A stretch of 32,955 nucleotides of DNA, taken from contig CASFOZ010000005.1 of NCBI GenBank assembly GCA_949296455.1, forward strand, positions 64,001 to 96,955, read 5' to 3'. Shown here piece by piece: positions 8,899 through 18,029 of the stretch. The stretch comes from an uncultured Eubacteriales bacterium. GTDB taxonomy: Bacteria; Bacillota; Clostridia; Christensenellales; CALVMC01. The notes below the pieces were generated by a model, which did not search any database, was not told the DNA's origin, and saw only the letters and a program-made list of their open reading frames with translations. Numbering within the stretch: position 1 is the stretch's first letter; each line of letters begins with the position of its first letter. Both the position numbers and the translations under genes were made by a program.

Positions 8899-9957
8899 AT
8901 GTATAACGAAAGGGCTTATAAAAAATTTTCAGAACTTAAAGAAAAAGAAGATTTTTATATACTTGCTCTCGAAAGTTCGTGTGACGAAACTTCGGCAAGC
9001 GTTACCCTCGGAAGAAAAATTCTTTCGTGTTCCATTGCTTCACAGATAGATATACATAAAAGATTCGGCGGAGTCGTTCCCGAAATAGCGTCGAGAAACC
9101 ATACCTTGGCAGTCGGTACGGTAGTTAAAGAAGCTCTCGAAAAGGCAAATGTAACTTTAAAAGATATATCCGCAATTGCGGTAACCGAAGGAGCGGGACT
9201 TTTAGGAGCCCTTCTCGTTACGGTGTCCTATGCAAAAGCCCTTGCTTTTGCTCTCGATATTCCGATAATAGGAGTGAATCATATCGCAGGCCATATAGCG
9301 GCAAATTATATCGAAAGCGATATAAAACCGCCTTTTGTATGCCTTATTGCAAGCGGCGGACATTCGGCAGTCGCAATCGCAAAAGATTATAACGAACTCG
9401 AAATTTTAGGAGAGTCGGTGGACGACGCCGCAGGAGAAGCCTTCGACAAAGTCGCAAGGGTATTGGGTTTAGGTTACCCCGGAGGGCCTCTTATTGAAAA
9501 ACTTGCAGAACAAGGAAATCCCGTTATAAATTTTCCTAAAGCCTTTAAAAACAAACCTCAGCTCAACTTTTCTTACAGCGGACTTAAAACCGCCGTCATT
9601 AATTATATAAGAAATAAAGAAAGCAAAAAAGAAACGGTAAATAAAGCCGATGTTGCCGCTTCCTTTCAGAAAACCGCTCTCGAAATGCTTATCGACAATT
9701 GCATAAAAGCCGCCGCAGAAAACGGCTTTAAACAGATTTGCATAGCAGGAGGCGTCGGAGCAAATTCCGTTCTGAGAAAAGGAGTAGAGAAAAAAGCCGC
9801 CGAACTCGATATTAAAGTACACTATCCGAAAAATATTTACTGCACCGATAATGCGGCAATGATAGGTGTACAAGCCTATTATATGATTAAAGAAGGATTC
9901 GGATTCAGAAAAACCGATTTCGATTGCAGACCTTTCCTTAAAATCAATGAAAAATAA
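8899..9957 (+). CDS. tsaD: tRNA N6-adenosine threonylcarbamoyltransferase TsaD
   Basis: Transfers the threonylcarbamoyl group to A37 of tRNAs reading ANN codons (t6A), working with TsaB and TsaE. The family start LALESSCDETSASV is at 22-35, and the metal-binding histidines of NHIAGH are at 128 and 132. GGVGANSVLR near 300 is the conserved ATPase-fold element. The first ~20 residues are an extension ahead of the usual start; no internal ATG offers a shorter form, and AGGTGA upstream of the chosen ATG supports it. TsaB and TsaE are not in the window. Confidence 0.95.
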   Translation: MYNERAYKKFSELKEKEDFYILALESSCDETSASVTLGRKILSCSIASQIDIHKRFGGVVPEIASRNHTLAVGTVVKEALEKANVTLKDISAIAVTEGAGLLGALLVTVSYAKALAFALDIPIIGVNHIAGHIAANYIESDIKPPFVCLIASGGHSAVAIAKDYNELEILGESVDDAAGEAFDKVARVLGLGYPGGPLIEKLAEQGNPVINFPKAFKNKPQLNFSYSGLKTAVINYIRNKESKKETVNKADVAASFQKTALEMLIDNCIKAAAENGFKQICIAGGVGANSVLRKGVEKKAAELDIKVHYPKNIYCTDNAAMIGVQAYYMIKEGFGFRKTDFDCRPFLKINEK

Positions 9958-9992
9958 TAAAATTTTTTGAATTTTTAAATATATTTTTTTGT

Positions 9993-10021
9993 TTGACTTT
10001 TAAATCAAAAATTGGTAAGAT
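9993..10021 (+). promoter_or_regulatory. Promoter of the str operon
   Basis: TTGACT (9993-9998), 17 bases, TAAGAT (10016-10021). The -35 box is five of six to consensus. It implies a start near 10028 and a leader of about 300 nt before rpsL. Confidence 0.7.
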
Positions 10022-10333
10022 ATATAGGCTTGCAGTTAATTTAAACTGCGGCGGTTTTCTTTACGGACGAAAGAGTCTTTAAAAAGAAGATACCTTGCTC
10101 GGATATTTGTTGCAATTCGGGTAAAACTCTTTTTAATAATTGTTTTATCGAATCCTTTTGTTCGATAATTTCAATCAAACTCAATCGCTTTAAGGTAAAG
10201 CCATAAGATTACTTAACAAAAAAACGGCGCCGGTCGGCTTGTACGGTGTGTACGGCAGACTCGCTCCGCTTAGAGTTTATCCTTCAGGGTTGCTGGATAG
10301 CTCATCCGATATTAATGGAAAAGGAGGTAAAAT
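10022..10333 (+). promoter_or_regulatory. Long structured 5' leader of rpsL-rpsG-fusA-tuf
   Basis: No gene is seen in this stretch, but it is rich in helices: GCAGTT/AACTGC (10032-10037/10044-10049), a longer-range AAAGAGT/ACTCTTT (10070-10076/10126-10132), TATCGAA/TTCGATA (10146-10152/10161-10167), then three adjacent hairpins at 10239-10255, 10257-10278 and 10278-10299. The last (TATCC/GGATA) competes with GGAT/ATCC (10295-10298/10304-10307), close to the rpsL ribosome binding site. A ribosomal-protein autoregulatory leader is plausible; it matches no leader family that I recognise. No intrinsic terminator is present, so any control would be translational. Confidence 0.5.
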
Positions 10334-10705
10334 ATGCCTACAATCAATCAGCTTATCAGGCAAGGCAGGGTAAAGCAGGTTAAAAAATCGACGGCTCCTA
10401 TTATGGAAAAATGCCCTCAGAAAAGAGGAGTATGCCTTTCGGTTACCACCACTTCCCCTAAAAAGCCTAATTCCGCTTTGAGAAAAATCGCAAGAGTTCG
10501 TCTTGTAAACGGTATGGAAGGTACGGTTTATATTCCCGGTATCGGCCATAATTTACAGGAACACAGCGTTATTCTTATCCGTGGCGGAAAAGTTAAGGAT
10601 TTGCCGGGTGTAAGATATCACATTATCCGTGGCGCACTCGATACGGCAGGCGTGGCAAAACGCATGCAGGCAAGGTCCAAGTACGGCGCAAAAAAACCCA
10701 AATAA
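10334..10705 (+). CDS. rpsL: Ribosomal protein S12
   Basis: Decoding-centre protein of the 30S subunit. 123 residues, typical. The loops KKPNSALRK and [14 protein letters not shown] are intact, with lysines at the two positions where streptomycin-resistance changes normally arise, so the sequence is wild type there. AAGGAGG lies six bases before the ATG. First gene of the str operon, following a long leader. Confidence 0.98.
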   Translation: MPTINQLIRQGRVKQVKKSTAPIMEKCPQKRGVCLSVTTTSPKKPNSALRKIARVRLVNGMEGTVYIPGIGHNLQEHSVILIRGGKVKDLPGVRYHIIRGALDTAGVAKRMQARSKYGAKKPK

Positions 10706-10755
10706 TTTAATTATTCGGATGCTACTACAATTCTAATTTATCAGGAGGAAAAAAT

Positions 10756-11226
10756 ATGCCAAGAAGATCCGGCGTTCCGAAGCGTGACGTTTTACCGGAC
10801 CCCGTCTATAACAGCAAAGTCGTAACCAAACTTATTAATCAGGTTATGATAAGCGGTAAAAGGGGTACGGCTCAACAAATCACTTACGGTGCGTTTGAAT
10901 TAATAGAAAAGAAACTCAAACAATCTCCTTTCGAAGTCTTTAACAAGGCAATGGAAAATTTAATGCCCGTTCTCGAAGTTAAAGCAAGAAGGGTAGGCGG
11001 TTCAACCTATCAGGTTCCGCTCGAAATCCGTGCAGACAGAAGACAGACTCTTGCTATAAGATGGCTCGTTATGTTCGCAAGAAAGCGCGGAGAAAAAACA
11101 ATGGTTGAAAGACTTGCCGCTGAAATTATGGACGCTTCCAATAATACCGGCAATGCTATCAAAAAGAAAGATGACGTTCATCGTATGGCAGAAGCAAACA
11201 AGGCTTTTGCACATTATCGTTGGTAA
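10756..11226 (+). CDS. rpsG: Ribosomal protein S7
   Basis: Primary 16S-binding protein that nucleates assembly of the 30S head. 156 residues, full length, starting [16 protein letters not shown] and ending with the conserved [13 protein letters not shown]. Ribosome binding site AGGAGG. It sits 50 bases after rpsL and nine before fusA, in the canonical str-operon order. Confidence 0.98.
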   Translation: MPRRSGVPKRDVLPDPVYNSKVVTKLINQVMISGKRGTAQQITYGAFELIEKKLKQSPFEVFNKAMENLMPVLEVKARRVGGSTYQVPLEIRADRRQTLAIRWLVMFARKRGEKTMVERLAAEIMDASNNTGNAIKKKDDVHRMAEANKAFAHYRW

Positions 11227-11235
11227 GGAGGACTT

Positions 11236-13326
11236 ATGGGAAGACAGTTTCCGCTTGAAAAAGTAAGAAATATCGGTATTATGGCGCACATAGATGCCGG
11301 TAAAACTACTACCAGCGAAAGAATTCTTTATTATACAGGTAAAACCCACAAAATAGGAGAGGTTCACGAAGGTGCCGCTACTATGGACTGGATGAAGCAG
11401 GAACAGGAAAGAGGTATCACTATCGTTTCCGCAGCTACCACCGTTTCGTGGAAAGAGCACTGCATAAACCTTATAGACACCCCCGGACACGTTGATTTTA
11501 CAGTCGAAGTCGAAAGGTCTCTCAGAATTCTTGACGGAGCAGTCGCTTTGTTCTGTGCAAAAGGCGGCGTTGAACCGCAGTCCGAAACGGTTTGGAGACA
11601 GGCTACAAAATACGGCGTTCCGAGAATAGCTTTCGTAAACAAAATGGATACGATAGGCGCTAACTTCGAAAATACCGTTAAAATGATGAAAGAGCGTCTC
11701 AAAACCAATGCCGTTCCAATCGAACTTCCTATCGGTAAGGAAGATACATTTAAGGGCGTTGTAGACCTTATAGAACAGAAGGCTTGCGTATATCACGAGA
11801 ACGACAAGGGTGTAACTTTTGAAACCCTTCCCGTACCCGACGATATGAAAGCAGCCGTCGAAAAAGCAAGAGAAACACTTATCGAGGCTCTTGCAGATAA
11901 CGACGACGCTATTATGGAAAAGTATCTCGAAGGCTCTGAAATTTCTTCTCAGGATATTAAAAGGGCTTTGAGAAAATGCGTTATCGCCATGAAGATTACC
12001 CCCGTTCTTTGCGGAAGCGCTTATAAGAACAAAGGTATTCAATTTCTTCTCGACGCTATCGTAGAATATCTCCCGTCACCTCTCGATATCGATGACGTAA
12101 AAGGTATTAATCCCGATACAAAGGCGGAAGAAACGAGAAAAACTTCCGACGACGAAAACCTTTGCGGTCTTGCCTTCAAAGTTATGGCAGACCCGTTCGT
12201 AGGAAGACTTACATTTTACAGAGTTTACAGCGGCGTTCTGAAAAGCGGTTCGTATATTTACAATTCCACCAAAGGCAAAAAAGAAAGGGTAGGAAGACTT
12301 GTCAGAATGCATTCCAATAACAGAACGGAAGTAGACGAAATTTATGCAGGCGATATCGCCGCCATAATCGGTCTTAAAGATACGACGACAGGCGATACCC
12401 TTTGCGACGCAGACCACCCGATAGTTCTCGAAAGTATGGAATTCCCCGAACCCGTTATCCGTGTTGCCGTTGAACCCAAATCAAAGGCAGGTCAGGAAAA
12501 AATGGGTATAGCTCTCGTTAAACTTGCGGAAGAAGACCCTACATTCAAAACCTATACCGACCAGGAAACAGGTCAGACAATTATCGCAGGTATGGGCGAG
12601 TTGCACCTTGAAATTATCGTTGACAGAATGCAGAGAGAATTCGGCGTTGAGTGTAATGTCGGTCAGCCTCAGGTTGCTTATAAAGAGACTATCAGAAAGT
12701 CAGTCGAAGACGAAGGAAAATATATCAGACAGTCGGGCGGTAAAGGTCAGTACGGTCACTGTAAAATTATTATGGAACCGAACGAACCCGGTAAAGGTAT
12801 CGAAATTTTCGATAAAACCGTCGGCGGTTCCATTCCTAAGGAATATATCCCCGCAGTTGAGGCAGGTATCAGAGAAGCCGCTTTGGGCGGTGTTATCGCA
12901 GGTTATGAAATGGTAGATTTTAAAGTCACCATTACCGACGGTAGCTACCACGAAGTAGACTCTTCTGAAATGGCTTTCAAAATCGCAGGTTCCATGGCTT
13001 TCAAATCGGCTGCTAAAAAAGCTAACCCCGTTCTTTTAGAGCCTATGATGAAAGTCGAAGTTACAATGCCCGAAGAATACCTCGGCGACGTTATCGGTAA
13101 CATAAACAGCAGAAGAGGTTCCCTTAAAGGTATGGAACTTCGTAACGGCGTGGAAGTTGTCGACGCCGATATACCTCTTGCCGAAATGTTCGGTTACTCA
13201 ACAGTGCTCCGTTCCTTGACACAGGGCAGAGGAAATTATACAATGGAATTCGACAGGTATGCCGAAGTTCCTAAGAACATAAGTGACAAAATCACTTCCG
13301 AACGCAGTTCTTCGGAGAAAAAATAA
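11236..13326 (+). CDS. fusA: Elongation factor G
   Basis: GTPase that moves tRNAs and mRNA through the ribosome after peptide transfer. 696 residues, normal. The P-loop is AHIDAGKT (17-24), DTPGHVDF is G3 and NKMD is G4; domain IV carries the GKGQYGH segment. It starts nine bases after rpsG, with AAGGAGG just before the ATG. Only one fusA is in the window. Confidence 0.98.
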   Translation: MGRQFPLEKVRNIGIMAHIDAGKTTTSERILYYTGKTHKIGEVHEGAATMDWMKQEQERGITIVSAATTVSWKEHCINLIDTPGHVDFTVEVERSLRILDGAVALFCAKGGVEPQSETVWRQATKYGVPRIAFVNKMDTIGANFENTVKMMKERLKTNAVPIELPIGKEDTFKGVVDLIEQKACVYHENDKGVTFETLPVPDDMKAAVEKARETLIEALADNDDAIMEKYLEGSEISSQDIKRALRKCVIAMKITPVLCGSAYKNKGIQFLLDAIVEYLPSPLDIDDVKGINPDTKAEETRKTSDDENLCGLAFKVMADPFVGRLTFYRVYSGVLKSGSYIYNSTKGKKERVGRLVRMHSNNRTEVDEIYAGDIAAIIGLKDTTTGDTLCDADHPIVLESMEFPEPVIRVAVEPKSKAGQEKMGIALVKLAEEDPTFKTYTDQETGQTIIAGMGELHLEIIVDRMQREFGVECNVGQPQVAYKETIRKSVEDEGKYIRQSGGKGQYGHCKIIMEPNEPGKGIEIFDKTVGGSIPKEYIPAVEAGIREAALGGVIAGYEMVDFKVTITDGSYHEVDSSEMAFKIAGSMAFKSAAKKANPVLLEPMMKVEVTMPEEYLGDVIGNINSRRGSLKGMELRNGVEVVDADIPLAEMFGYSTVLRSLTQGRGNYTMEFDRYAEVPKNISDKITSERSSSEKK

Positions 13327-13327
13327 C

Positions 13328-13356
13328 TGTTAAAATAAAAATTTATGTATTATAAT
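13328..13356 (+). promoter_or_regulatory. Possible internal promoter for tuf
   Basis: The 59-base gap between fusA and tuf holds a perfect TATAAT at 13351-13356. The region 16-18 bases upstream (around TGTTAA, 13328-13333) is a poor -35 box. tuf often has an extra promoter in bacteria, so this is plausible but not secure. Confidence 0.3.
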
Positions 13357-13385
13357 ATAATCGTATTGATTTAGGAGGATTAAAA

Positions 13386-14591
13386 ATGGCTAAAGCTAAA
13401 TTTGACAGAAGTAAAACCCACGTCAACGTCGGTACCATCGGTCACGTTGACCACGGCAAAACCACTCTTACCGCTGCTATAACAATGTACTGTGCTGCTA
13501 AAGGTAACGCTCAGGCTTTGAAATATGATGAAATCGATAAAGCTCCGGAAGAGAAAGAAAGAGGTATTACTATTAATACCGCTCACGTTGAGTATCAGAC
13601 TGCAACTCGTCACTATGCTCACGTTGACTGCCCCGGACACGCAGACTACGTTAAAAACATGATTACCGGTGCCGCTCAGATGGACGGTGCTATCCTCGTA
13701 GTTGCCGCTACCGACGGTCCTATGCCTCAGACAAGAGAACACATTCTTCTTGCTCGTCAGGTTGGCGTTCCTTATATCGTTGTATTTATGAATAAATGCG
13801 ACCAGGTTGACGACCCCGAACTTCTCGAACTCGTTGAAATGGAAATCAGAGACCTTCTTACCAAATATGAATTCCCCGGAGACAAAACCCCCATTATCAA
13901 AGGTTCCGCTCTTAAAGCTCTCGAAGCAGCAAGCGCAGGTAAAGTCGACAGCGAAGAAACAAAATGCATTCAGGAACTTCTCGACGCTATCGATTCTTAC
14001 ATTCCCGCTCCTGAAAGAGCAGTCGATAAGCCCTTCCTTATGCCTGTCGAAGACGTCTTCACTATTACAGGTAGAGGTACCGTTGCTACCGGCCGTGTAG
14101 AGAGAGGTACTCTTAAAATGCAGGATAAAGTTGAAATCGTCGGTCTCAGAACAGATATCGTCGAAACAACAATTACCGGTATCGAAATGTTCAGAAAACT
14201 TCTTGACTCTGCTATGGCAGGCGATAATATCGGTGCACTTCTGCGTGGTATTCAGAGAACAGATATCGAAAGAGGTCAGGTTCTTGCTCAGCCCGGTTCT
14301 ATTAAACCTCATACAAGCTTCTCTTCTCAGGTTTATGTTCTTACCAAAGAAGAAGGCGGTCGTCATACTCCGTTCTTTAACGGATATCGTCCTCAGTTCT
14401 ATTTCAGAACAACCGACGTTACCGGCGTAATCACTCTTCCCAAAGGTGTTGAAATGGTTATCCCCGGCGACAACATTAATATGGATATAGAACTTATCAC
14501 TCCGATAGCTATCGAAGAAGGACTTCGTTTCGCTATCCGTGAAGGCGGAAGAACGGTAGGTTCCGGCGTTGTTGCTAAAATTAAAGCATAA
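13386..14591 (+). CDS. tuf: Elongation factor Tu
   Basis: Delivers aminoacyl-tRNA to the ribosome as a ternary complex with GTP. 401 residues. The P-loop GHVDHGKT is at 19-26; DCPGHADY and NKCD are G3 and G4. Codons favour GGT, GCT and GTT more than the surrounding genes, fitting very high expression. AGGAGG precedes the ATG. Last gene of the str operon, followed by a strong terminator. A 408-codon antisense frame is open across the whole gene but is a shadow of its codon bias. Confidence 0.98.
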   Translation: MAKAKFDRSKTHVNVGTIGHVDHGKTTLTAAITMYCAAKGNAQALKYDEIDKAPEEKERGITINTAHVEYQTATRHYAHVDCPGHADYVKNMITGAAQMDGAILVVAATDGPMPQTREHILLARQVGVPYIVVFMNKCDQVDDPELLELVEMEIRDLLTKYEFPGDKTPIIKGSALKALEAASAGKVDSEETKCIQELLDAIDSYIPAPERAVDKPFLMPVEDVFTITGRGTVATGRVERGTLKMQDKVEIVGLRTDIVETTITGIEMFRKLLDSAMAGDNIGALLRGIQRTDIERGQVLAQPGSIKPHTSFSSQVYVLTKEEGGRHTPFFNGYRPQFYFRTTDVTGVITLPKGVEMVIPGDNINMDIELITPIAIEEGLRFAIREGGRTVGSGVVAKIKA

Positions 14592-14610
14592 TTTAAAATC
14601 AATCAATAAA

Positions 14611-14636
14611 AAAACGACCGCAAGGTCGTTTTTTTT
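14611..14636 (+). terminator. Terminator of the str operon
   Basis: AAAACGACC (14611-14619) pairs with GGTCGTTTT (14624-14632) around a GCAA tetraloop, followed by a run of T. It lies 20 bases after the tuf stop. Confidence 0.93.
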
Positions 14637-14953
14637 ATTGAAAATTTATTTCAGTATATCGTTTATTACTTCAATATAGTTTAATTGCTTATTTTTAAAT
14701 ATAAATTATTTTTTAATTATAAATTACTTTAACTTCAATGTATCGGATACATTTTGTATCGGTTCATCAATTTGATATCATATCGAATTACTTCCGTCAA
14801 GGGGAATAGGTTATTGTTTAGCCGATTATAAAAATTAAGTTTTAAGAATTAATTAGCCGCTTTTCGGTAATAACTTATTGAATTTATATAAAAACTCGGA
14901 ATGTAAAAATATTTAAAATTGCAAAAATAAAATATTTAATAAATTTATTAATA
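14637..14953. other. AT-rich intergenic region after tuf
   Basis: About 320 bases with no credible gene. It is far more AT-rich than its flanks. The only marked structure is the inverted repeat listed separately at 14737-14753 and a second copy of GTATCGG just downstream of it. Confidence 0.5.
14737..14753. promoter_or_regulatory. Operator-like inverted repeat
   Basis: AATGTATC-G-GATACATT is a perfect 17-base dyad with eight-base arms and one central base, and TGTATCGG recurs directly after it. The shape suits a dimeric DNA-binding protein. It lies about 220 bases upstream of the promoter of the 85-residue membrane protein, so its target is uncertain and chance cannot be excluded in AT-rich DNA. 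Confidence 0.3.
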
Positions 14954-14982
14954 TTGACAAAAATAATAATATATTGTAATAT
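14954..14982 (+). promoter_or_regulatory. Promoter of the small membrane protein
   Basis: A perfect TTGACA (14954-14959), 17 bases, then TAATAT (14977-14982). The implied transcript starts only about a dozen bases before the ATG, leaving just enough room for the AAGGTGG ribosome binding site. Confidence 0.65.
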
Positions 14983-15000
14983 TTTTAATAAGGTGGAATA

Positions 15001-15258
15001 ATGGGCAAAAATAAAACAAGTATTCAAATGCAGACCGGTGGAAGCATATTTTTATTTATAATTTCTTCCATACTTGTTTTTTTAGGTATTTTGGTTGTAT
15101 TGTCTCTTTTGTTTTATAATTTTCCCAAGATAGCAAATAAAGTTACTCCGCCGACTTCTTATTCTTCTTTGTCAGTTACCGAAAATTCTTCTTATATAAC
15201 GGAAAATAATAAAATTGTTTTAAACGATATCGAAATAACTGTGAAACCCGAAAAATAA
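15001..15258 (+). CDS. Small single-span membrane protein, unknown function
   Basis: 85 residues; I do not recognise a family. A short polar N-terminus is followed by one long hydrophobic segment (about 14-39) and a Ser/Thr/Asn-rich tail with no further membrane segment. A type II or signal-anchor protein with a small external tail is the simplest reading. It has its own promoter with perfect TTGACA, an AAGGTGG ribosome binding site and a terminator about 170 bases downstream, so it is very likely a real single gene. Codons are more AT-rich than those of the ribosomal genes around it. Confidence 0.7.
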   Translation: MGKNKTSIQMQTGGSIFLFIISSILVFLGILVVLSLLFYNFPKIANKVTPPTSYSSLSVTENSSYITENNKIVLNDIEITVKPEK

Positions 15259-15430
15259 TTAATTTATTAAATTCTGACGATAAAAAACATTTATTGATTT
15301 ATCGGTAAATAAAGTTTGATATTGAAAATCGGCGAAACGAAAAATAAAAAAATAAGAAATTGTTTTTATAAAGTTATCGATTAAGTTTTTAAAATTAAAG
15401 TTCGATAATTAAATAGTTAAATATCATAAA

Positions 15431-15455
15431 AAAACGCCGGAATCGGCGTTTTTTT
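15431..15455. terminator. Bidirectional terminator between convergent genes
   Basis: AAAACGCCG (15431-15439) pairs with CGGCGTTTT (15444-15452) around GAAT, with T runs on both strands. It can end the small membrane protein transcript from the left and the Cys-rich microprotein transcript from the right, whose stop codon touches it. Confidence 0.88.
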
Positions 15456-15597
15456 AATTCAGAAAATTCCCAAAGCCTGTCTGAGTAAATCCGCAGCAGC
15501 GCCTTCTCGAACGGTTATTGCAACCGCACGGACAGCACCTGCAACGACAACTGTTTAAAATTATATACAACATTATAAAATCGTTAGCAGTAAACAT
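15454..15597 (-). CDS. Cysteine-rich microprotein, 47 residues, unknown function
   Basis: A short frame on the minus strand. After about 16 mostly hydrophobic N-terminal residues comes a block with eight cysteines in 19 residues (C17, C19, C21, C22, C24, C26, C34, C35; CRCRCCPCGC, then arginines and CC), and a GFTQTGFGNFLN tail. It is supported by AAAAGGAGG four to five bases before the ATG and by a strong terminator directly at its stop. No family is recognised. Metal binding, a disulphide-rich peptide or a modified peptide are all possible; no maturation enzyme is next to it. A second ATG at codon 9 is an alternative start. Confidence 0.6.
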   Translation of the reverse strand: MFTANDFIMLYIILNSCRCRCCPCGCNNRSRRRCCGFTQTGFGNFLN

Positions 15598-15728
15598 ATT
15601 ACCTCCTTTTCGGGCGACGGTTCCCATAAACAATCTATTCCGTTTCTGCTTAAAATGTGATTTGCTTGTTTTGTGGGAAAATCCGCAAATTTTTTGATTT
15701 TATTATTTTAAAATATATTAAAAATCGT

Positions 15729-15757
15729 TTGACTTAACATAATTCATTTGTTATACT
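15729..15757 (+). promoter_or_regulatory. Promoter of the rpmG-secE-nusG-rplKA operon
   Basis: TTGACT (15729-15734), 17 bases, TATACT (15752-15757): five of six at both boxes. It starts transcription near 15764. A small hairpin with two G-U pairs (CACCTT...GGGGTG, 15766-15781) and a T run follow before the rpmG ribosome binding site; too weak to call a terminator. Confidence 0.85.
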
Positions 15758-15804
15758 AAATAAGCACCTTTAAAGGGGTGTAATTTTTTTGGAGGCTAAA
15801 AGAT

Positions 15805-15954
15805 ATGAATACCAGAATAACTTTAGCTTGCACGGAATGTAAACAACGCAATTACGACAATTATAAAAATAAGAAAAACACGCCCGACAGGTTGGAGCTT
15901 AAAAAGTATTGTAAGTTTTGCAAAAAACATACCTTGCATAAAGAAACGAAATAA
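15805..15954 (+). CDS. rpmG: Ribosomal protein L33
   Basis: Small 50S protein, 49 residues, short enough to be missed by many gene finders. The sequence starts [17 protein letters not shown] and has two CxxC pairs (C9/C12 and C36/C39), the zinc-binding form of L33. GGAGG lies ahead of the ATG. Its position directly before secE-nusG is the common arrangement in Firmicutes. Confidence 0.95.
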   Translation: MNTRITLACTECKQRNYDNYKNKKNTPDRLELKKYCKFCKKHTLHKETK

Positions 15955-15962
15955 GGTGTTTT

Positions 15963-16301
15963 ATGAAAAAGCAAAATAGAATTAAAGAAGATAAATTGCC
16001 GTTAGCCTCAGGCCGTGTCGTAGAATCTTCTTCTACCGATACGACTACGGCTCAGCCGTCAGGAAAAAAGGCTAAAAAAGTCAAAAGCGGTAAACCTAAC
16101 ATTTTTAAAAGAATGTGGCGTGGCTTAAAGGAAATGGGCACCGAACTCAAAAAAATCAGCTGGCCGAAATTCGGCAAGGTTATGGCTCAACTCGGTGTCG
16201 TTCTCGCAGCGGTTCTCATATTCCTTGTCATTATAGGCCTTATCGATTTCGGTCTCAGCGCATTACTTAATCTTTTAGTGGGCGGAGGTGCAAATGGATA
16301 A
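15963..16301 (+). CDS. secE: Preprotein translocase subunit SecE
   Basis: Small membrane subunit that clamps SecY in the translocon. 112 residues, with a polar Ser/Thr/Lys-rich N-terminal tail of ~45 residues, the conserved amphipathic stretch WRGLKEMGTELKKISWP (52-68) and a single membrane helix (about 74-96). It starts eight bases after rpmG and overlaps nusG by eight bases. The tail is longer than in minimal Gram-positive SecE proteins. Confidence 0.95.
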   Translation: MKKQNRIKEDKLPLASGRVVESSSTDTTTAQPSGKKAKKVKSGKPNIFKRMWRGLKEMGTELKKISWPKFGKVMAQLGVVLAAVLIFLVIIGLIDFGLSALLNLLVGGGANG

Positions 16302-16818
16302 TCTCGATTTGAAATGGTATGTTATTCATACTACTTCCGGTTATGAAAGTGTAGTGCTTGAAAATCTTAAAAAGATGGTTACAAACAACAAACTTCAAGA
16401 TTTTATAGCCGAAATAGTTATGCCGATGGAAGAAGATATCGTCGAGCGTAACGGTAAAAGAAAAAAAGTAGAACGCAAAAAATTTCCGTCCTATCTTTTT
16501 ATGAAAATGAAATACACTAAGGAAATAGGTTATCTCGTCATAAATACCACCGGCGTTACCGGCTTTGTCGGCCCTGTGGGAACTCCTATTCCTTTGACTA
16601 ACGACGAAGTAAAGAGAATAGGTCTCGAAAAAATCGAAATAAAAGATATCAATTACAATGTCGGTGACCATATAAAAGTTATTACCGGCGCTCTCGAAAG
16701 TTTTATAGGGGAGATTACCGAAATAAATATCGACCGTCAGAAAGTTAAGGTTAATATTTCAATGTTCGGAAGACTTACTCCCGTTGAACTCGATTTTAAC
16801 CAGATTGAAAAAATCTGA
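16294..16818 (+). CDS. nusG: Transcription termination/antitermination factor NusG
   Basis: Binds RNA polymerase and links it to Rho or the ribosome. 174 residues: NGN domain beginning KWYVIHTTSGYE and a C-terminal KOW domain (GDHIKVITGALESFIGEITEI). A GTG at 16288 would add two residues, but GGAGG (16284-16288) spans that codon and sits five bases before the ATG at 16294, so the ATG is chosen. The start lies inside the end of secE, implying coupled translation. Confidence 0.96.
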   Translation: MDNLDLKWYVIHTTSGYESVVLENLKKMVTNNKLQDFIAEIVMPMEEDIVERNGKRKKVERKKFPSYLFMKMKYTKEIGYLVINTTGVTGFVGPVGTPIPLTNDEVKRIGLEKIEIKDINYNVGDHIKVITGALESFIGEITEINIDRQKVKVNISMFGRLTPVELDFNQIEKI

Positions 16819-16831
16819 TTGAATATTGGGA

Positions 16832-16848
16832 GAAAGGCAAAGCCTTTC
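16832..16848 (+). other. Hairpin between nusG and rplK
   Basis: A perfect seven-pair stem GAAAGGC/GCCTTTC with a three-base loop AAA lies in the 70-base gap before rplK. No T run follows, so it is not an intrinsic terminator. It could be an L1-type binding or processing site, but the sequence alone does not show this. Confidence 0.4.
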
Positions 16849-16888
16849 GTCTAAACCAAAATTTGTATAGCTCAGGAGGTAAAAAGCT

Positions 16889-17314
16889 ATGGCAAAGAAA
16901 ATCAGCGCAGTAGTTAAACTGCAATTACCCGCCGGCAAGGCAACCCCCGGACCTCCGGTCGGTTCCTCACTCGGTCCGCACGGAATTAATATTCCTGCAT
17001 TCACAAAGGAATTCAATGAAAAAACCGCAAAACAAGAAGGTTTTATCATTCCTGTCGTAATTACTATTTACGCAGACCGTTCCTTTGATTTTATCCTTAA
17101 AACTCCGCCCGTACCCGTACTTATCAAAAAGGCTTGCGGTATCGAAAGCGGCAGCGCTAAACCCAATAAGGATAAAGTAGCAAAGCTCACAAAAGAGCAG
17201 GTAAAAGAAATAGCAACTCAGAAAATGCCCGATTTAAATGCCGCAAGTTTGGAAGCTGCAATGAGAATGGTTGCAGGTACGGCACGCAGTATGGGCGTTA
17301 CAGTTGAAGAGTAA
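16889..17314 (+). CDS. rplK: Ribosomal protein L11
   Basis: Part of the GTPase-associated centre of the 50S subunit. 141 residues, full length. The N-terminal [23 protein letters not shown] and the C-terminal GTARSMGV are conserved. AGGAGG precedes the ATG. rplA follows after ten bases. Confidence 0.98.
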   Translation: MAKKISAVVKLQLPAGKATPGPPVGSSLGPHGINIPAFTKEFNEKTAKQEGFIIPVVITIYADRSFDFILKTPPVPVLIKKACGIESGSAKPNKDKVAKLTKEQVKEIATQKMPDLNAASLEAAMRMVAGTARSMGVTVEE

Positions 17315-17324
17315 GGAGGGACTT

Positions 17325-18008
17325 ATGGCAGGTAAAAGATATTCAGACGCAGTTAAAAATGTCGAAAAGAATAAGTTATATGAAAGCAAAGACGCCCTCA
17401 AACTCGTTATCGATAACGCAAAAGCAAAGTTCGACGAAACTATCGAACTTCATGTAAGACTCGGCGTAGACCCTAAAAACGCAGACCAGCAGGTAAGAGG
17501 CGTTGTCGTTCTTCCTAACGGAAGCGGTAAAAAAGTCAAAGTGCTCGTTATCGCAAAAGGCGCAAAAGCCGATGAGGCTGAAAAAGCAGGCGCAGATATC
17601 GTAGGCGGCGACGAAATTATCGCAAAGATTCAGAACGAAAACTTCCTCGATTTCGATGTGTGCATAACCACTCCCGATATGATGGGCAGCGTAGGTAAAA
17701 TAGCAAGGATTTTAGGACCTAAAGGTCTTATGCCTAACCCGAAATCCGGTACCGTTACCATGGATGTGGCAAAAGCAATTAAAGATACTAAAGCAGGTAA
17801 GGTTGAATACAGACTCGATAAGTTCGCAAATATCCACGTTCCTATCGGTAAAGCTTCTTTCGGCGCAGACAAGCTTCTCGAAAACTTCAACGCCATTATC
17901 GAAGCTATCGTAAAAGCAAAACCCGCTGCTGCAAAAGGTCAGTATCTTAAAAACGTTTCGGTTACCTCCACTATGGGTCCCGGCGTTAAAGTTATTTACC
18001 GTATTTAA
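17325..18008 (+). CDS. rplA: Ribosomal protein L1
   Basis: Forms the L1 stalk and helps move deacylated tRNA to the E site. The ATG at 17325 ([15 protein letters not shown]) is chosen over an upstream in-frame start because AAGGAGG lies just before it and the protein then has the family's usual beginning; it is 227 residues. [15 protein letters not shown] is the hallmark motif. L1 represses its own operon in many bacteria; no clear L1 target was identified here beyond the hairpin before rplK. Confidence 0.97.
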   Translation: MAGKRYSDAVKNVEKNKLYESKDALKLVIDNAKAKFDETIELHVRLGVDPKNADQQVRGVVVLPNGSGKKVKVLVIAKGAKADEAEKAGADIVGGDEIIAKIQNENFLDFDVCITTPDMMGSVGKIARILGPKGLMPNPKSGTVTMDVAKAIKDTKAGKVEYRLDKFANIHVPIGKASFGADKLLENFNAIIEAIVKAKPAAAKGQYLKNVSVTSTMGPGVKVIYRI

Positions 18009-18029
18009 TATTTAAAAAACAAAATATCC

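Noticed and set aside
11002..12042. 346-codon antisense frame
   Set aside because: Runs across the rpsG-fusA boundary on the opposite strand; a coding-bias artefact.
13380..14606. 408-codon antisense frame
   Set aside because: Exact shadow of tuf caused by its codon bias; no ribosome binding site or promoter, and the peptide has no recognisable domain.
16288..16293. Upstream GTG start for nusG
   Set aside because: The GTG overlaps the GGAGG that serves the ATG at 16294.
17271..17324. Longer N-terminus for rplA
   Set aside because: It would overlap rplK; AAGGAGG and the family start both point to 17325.
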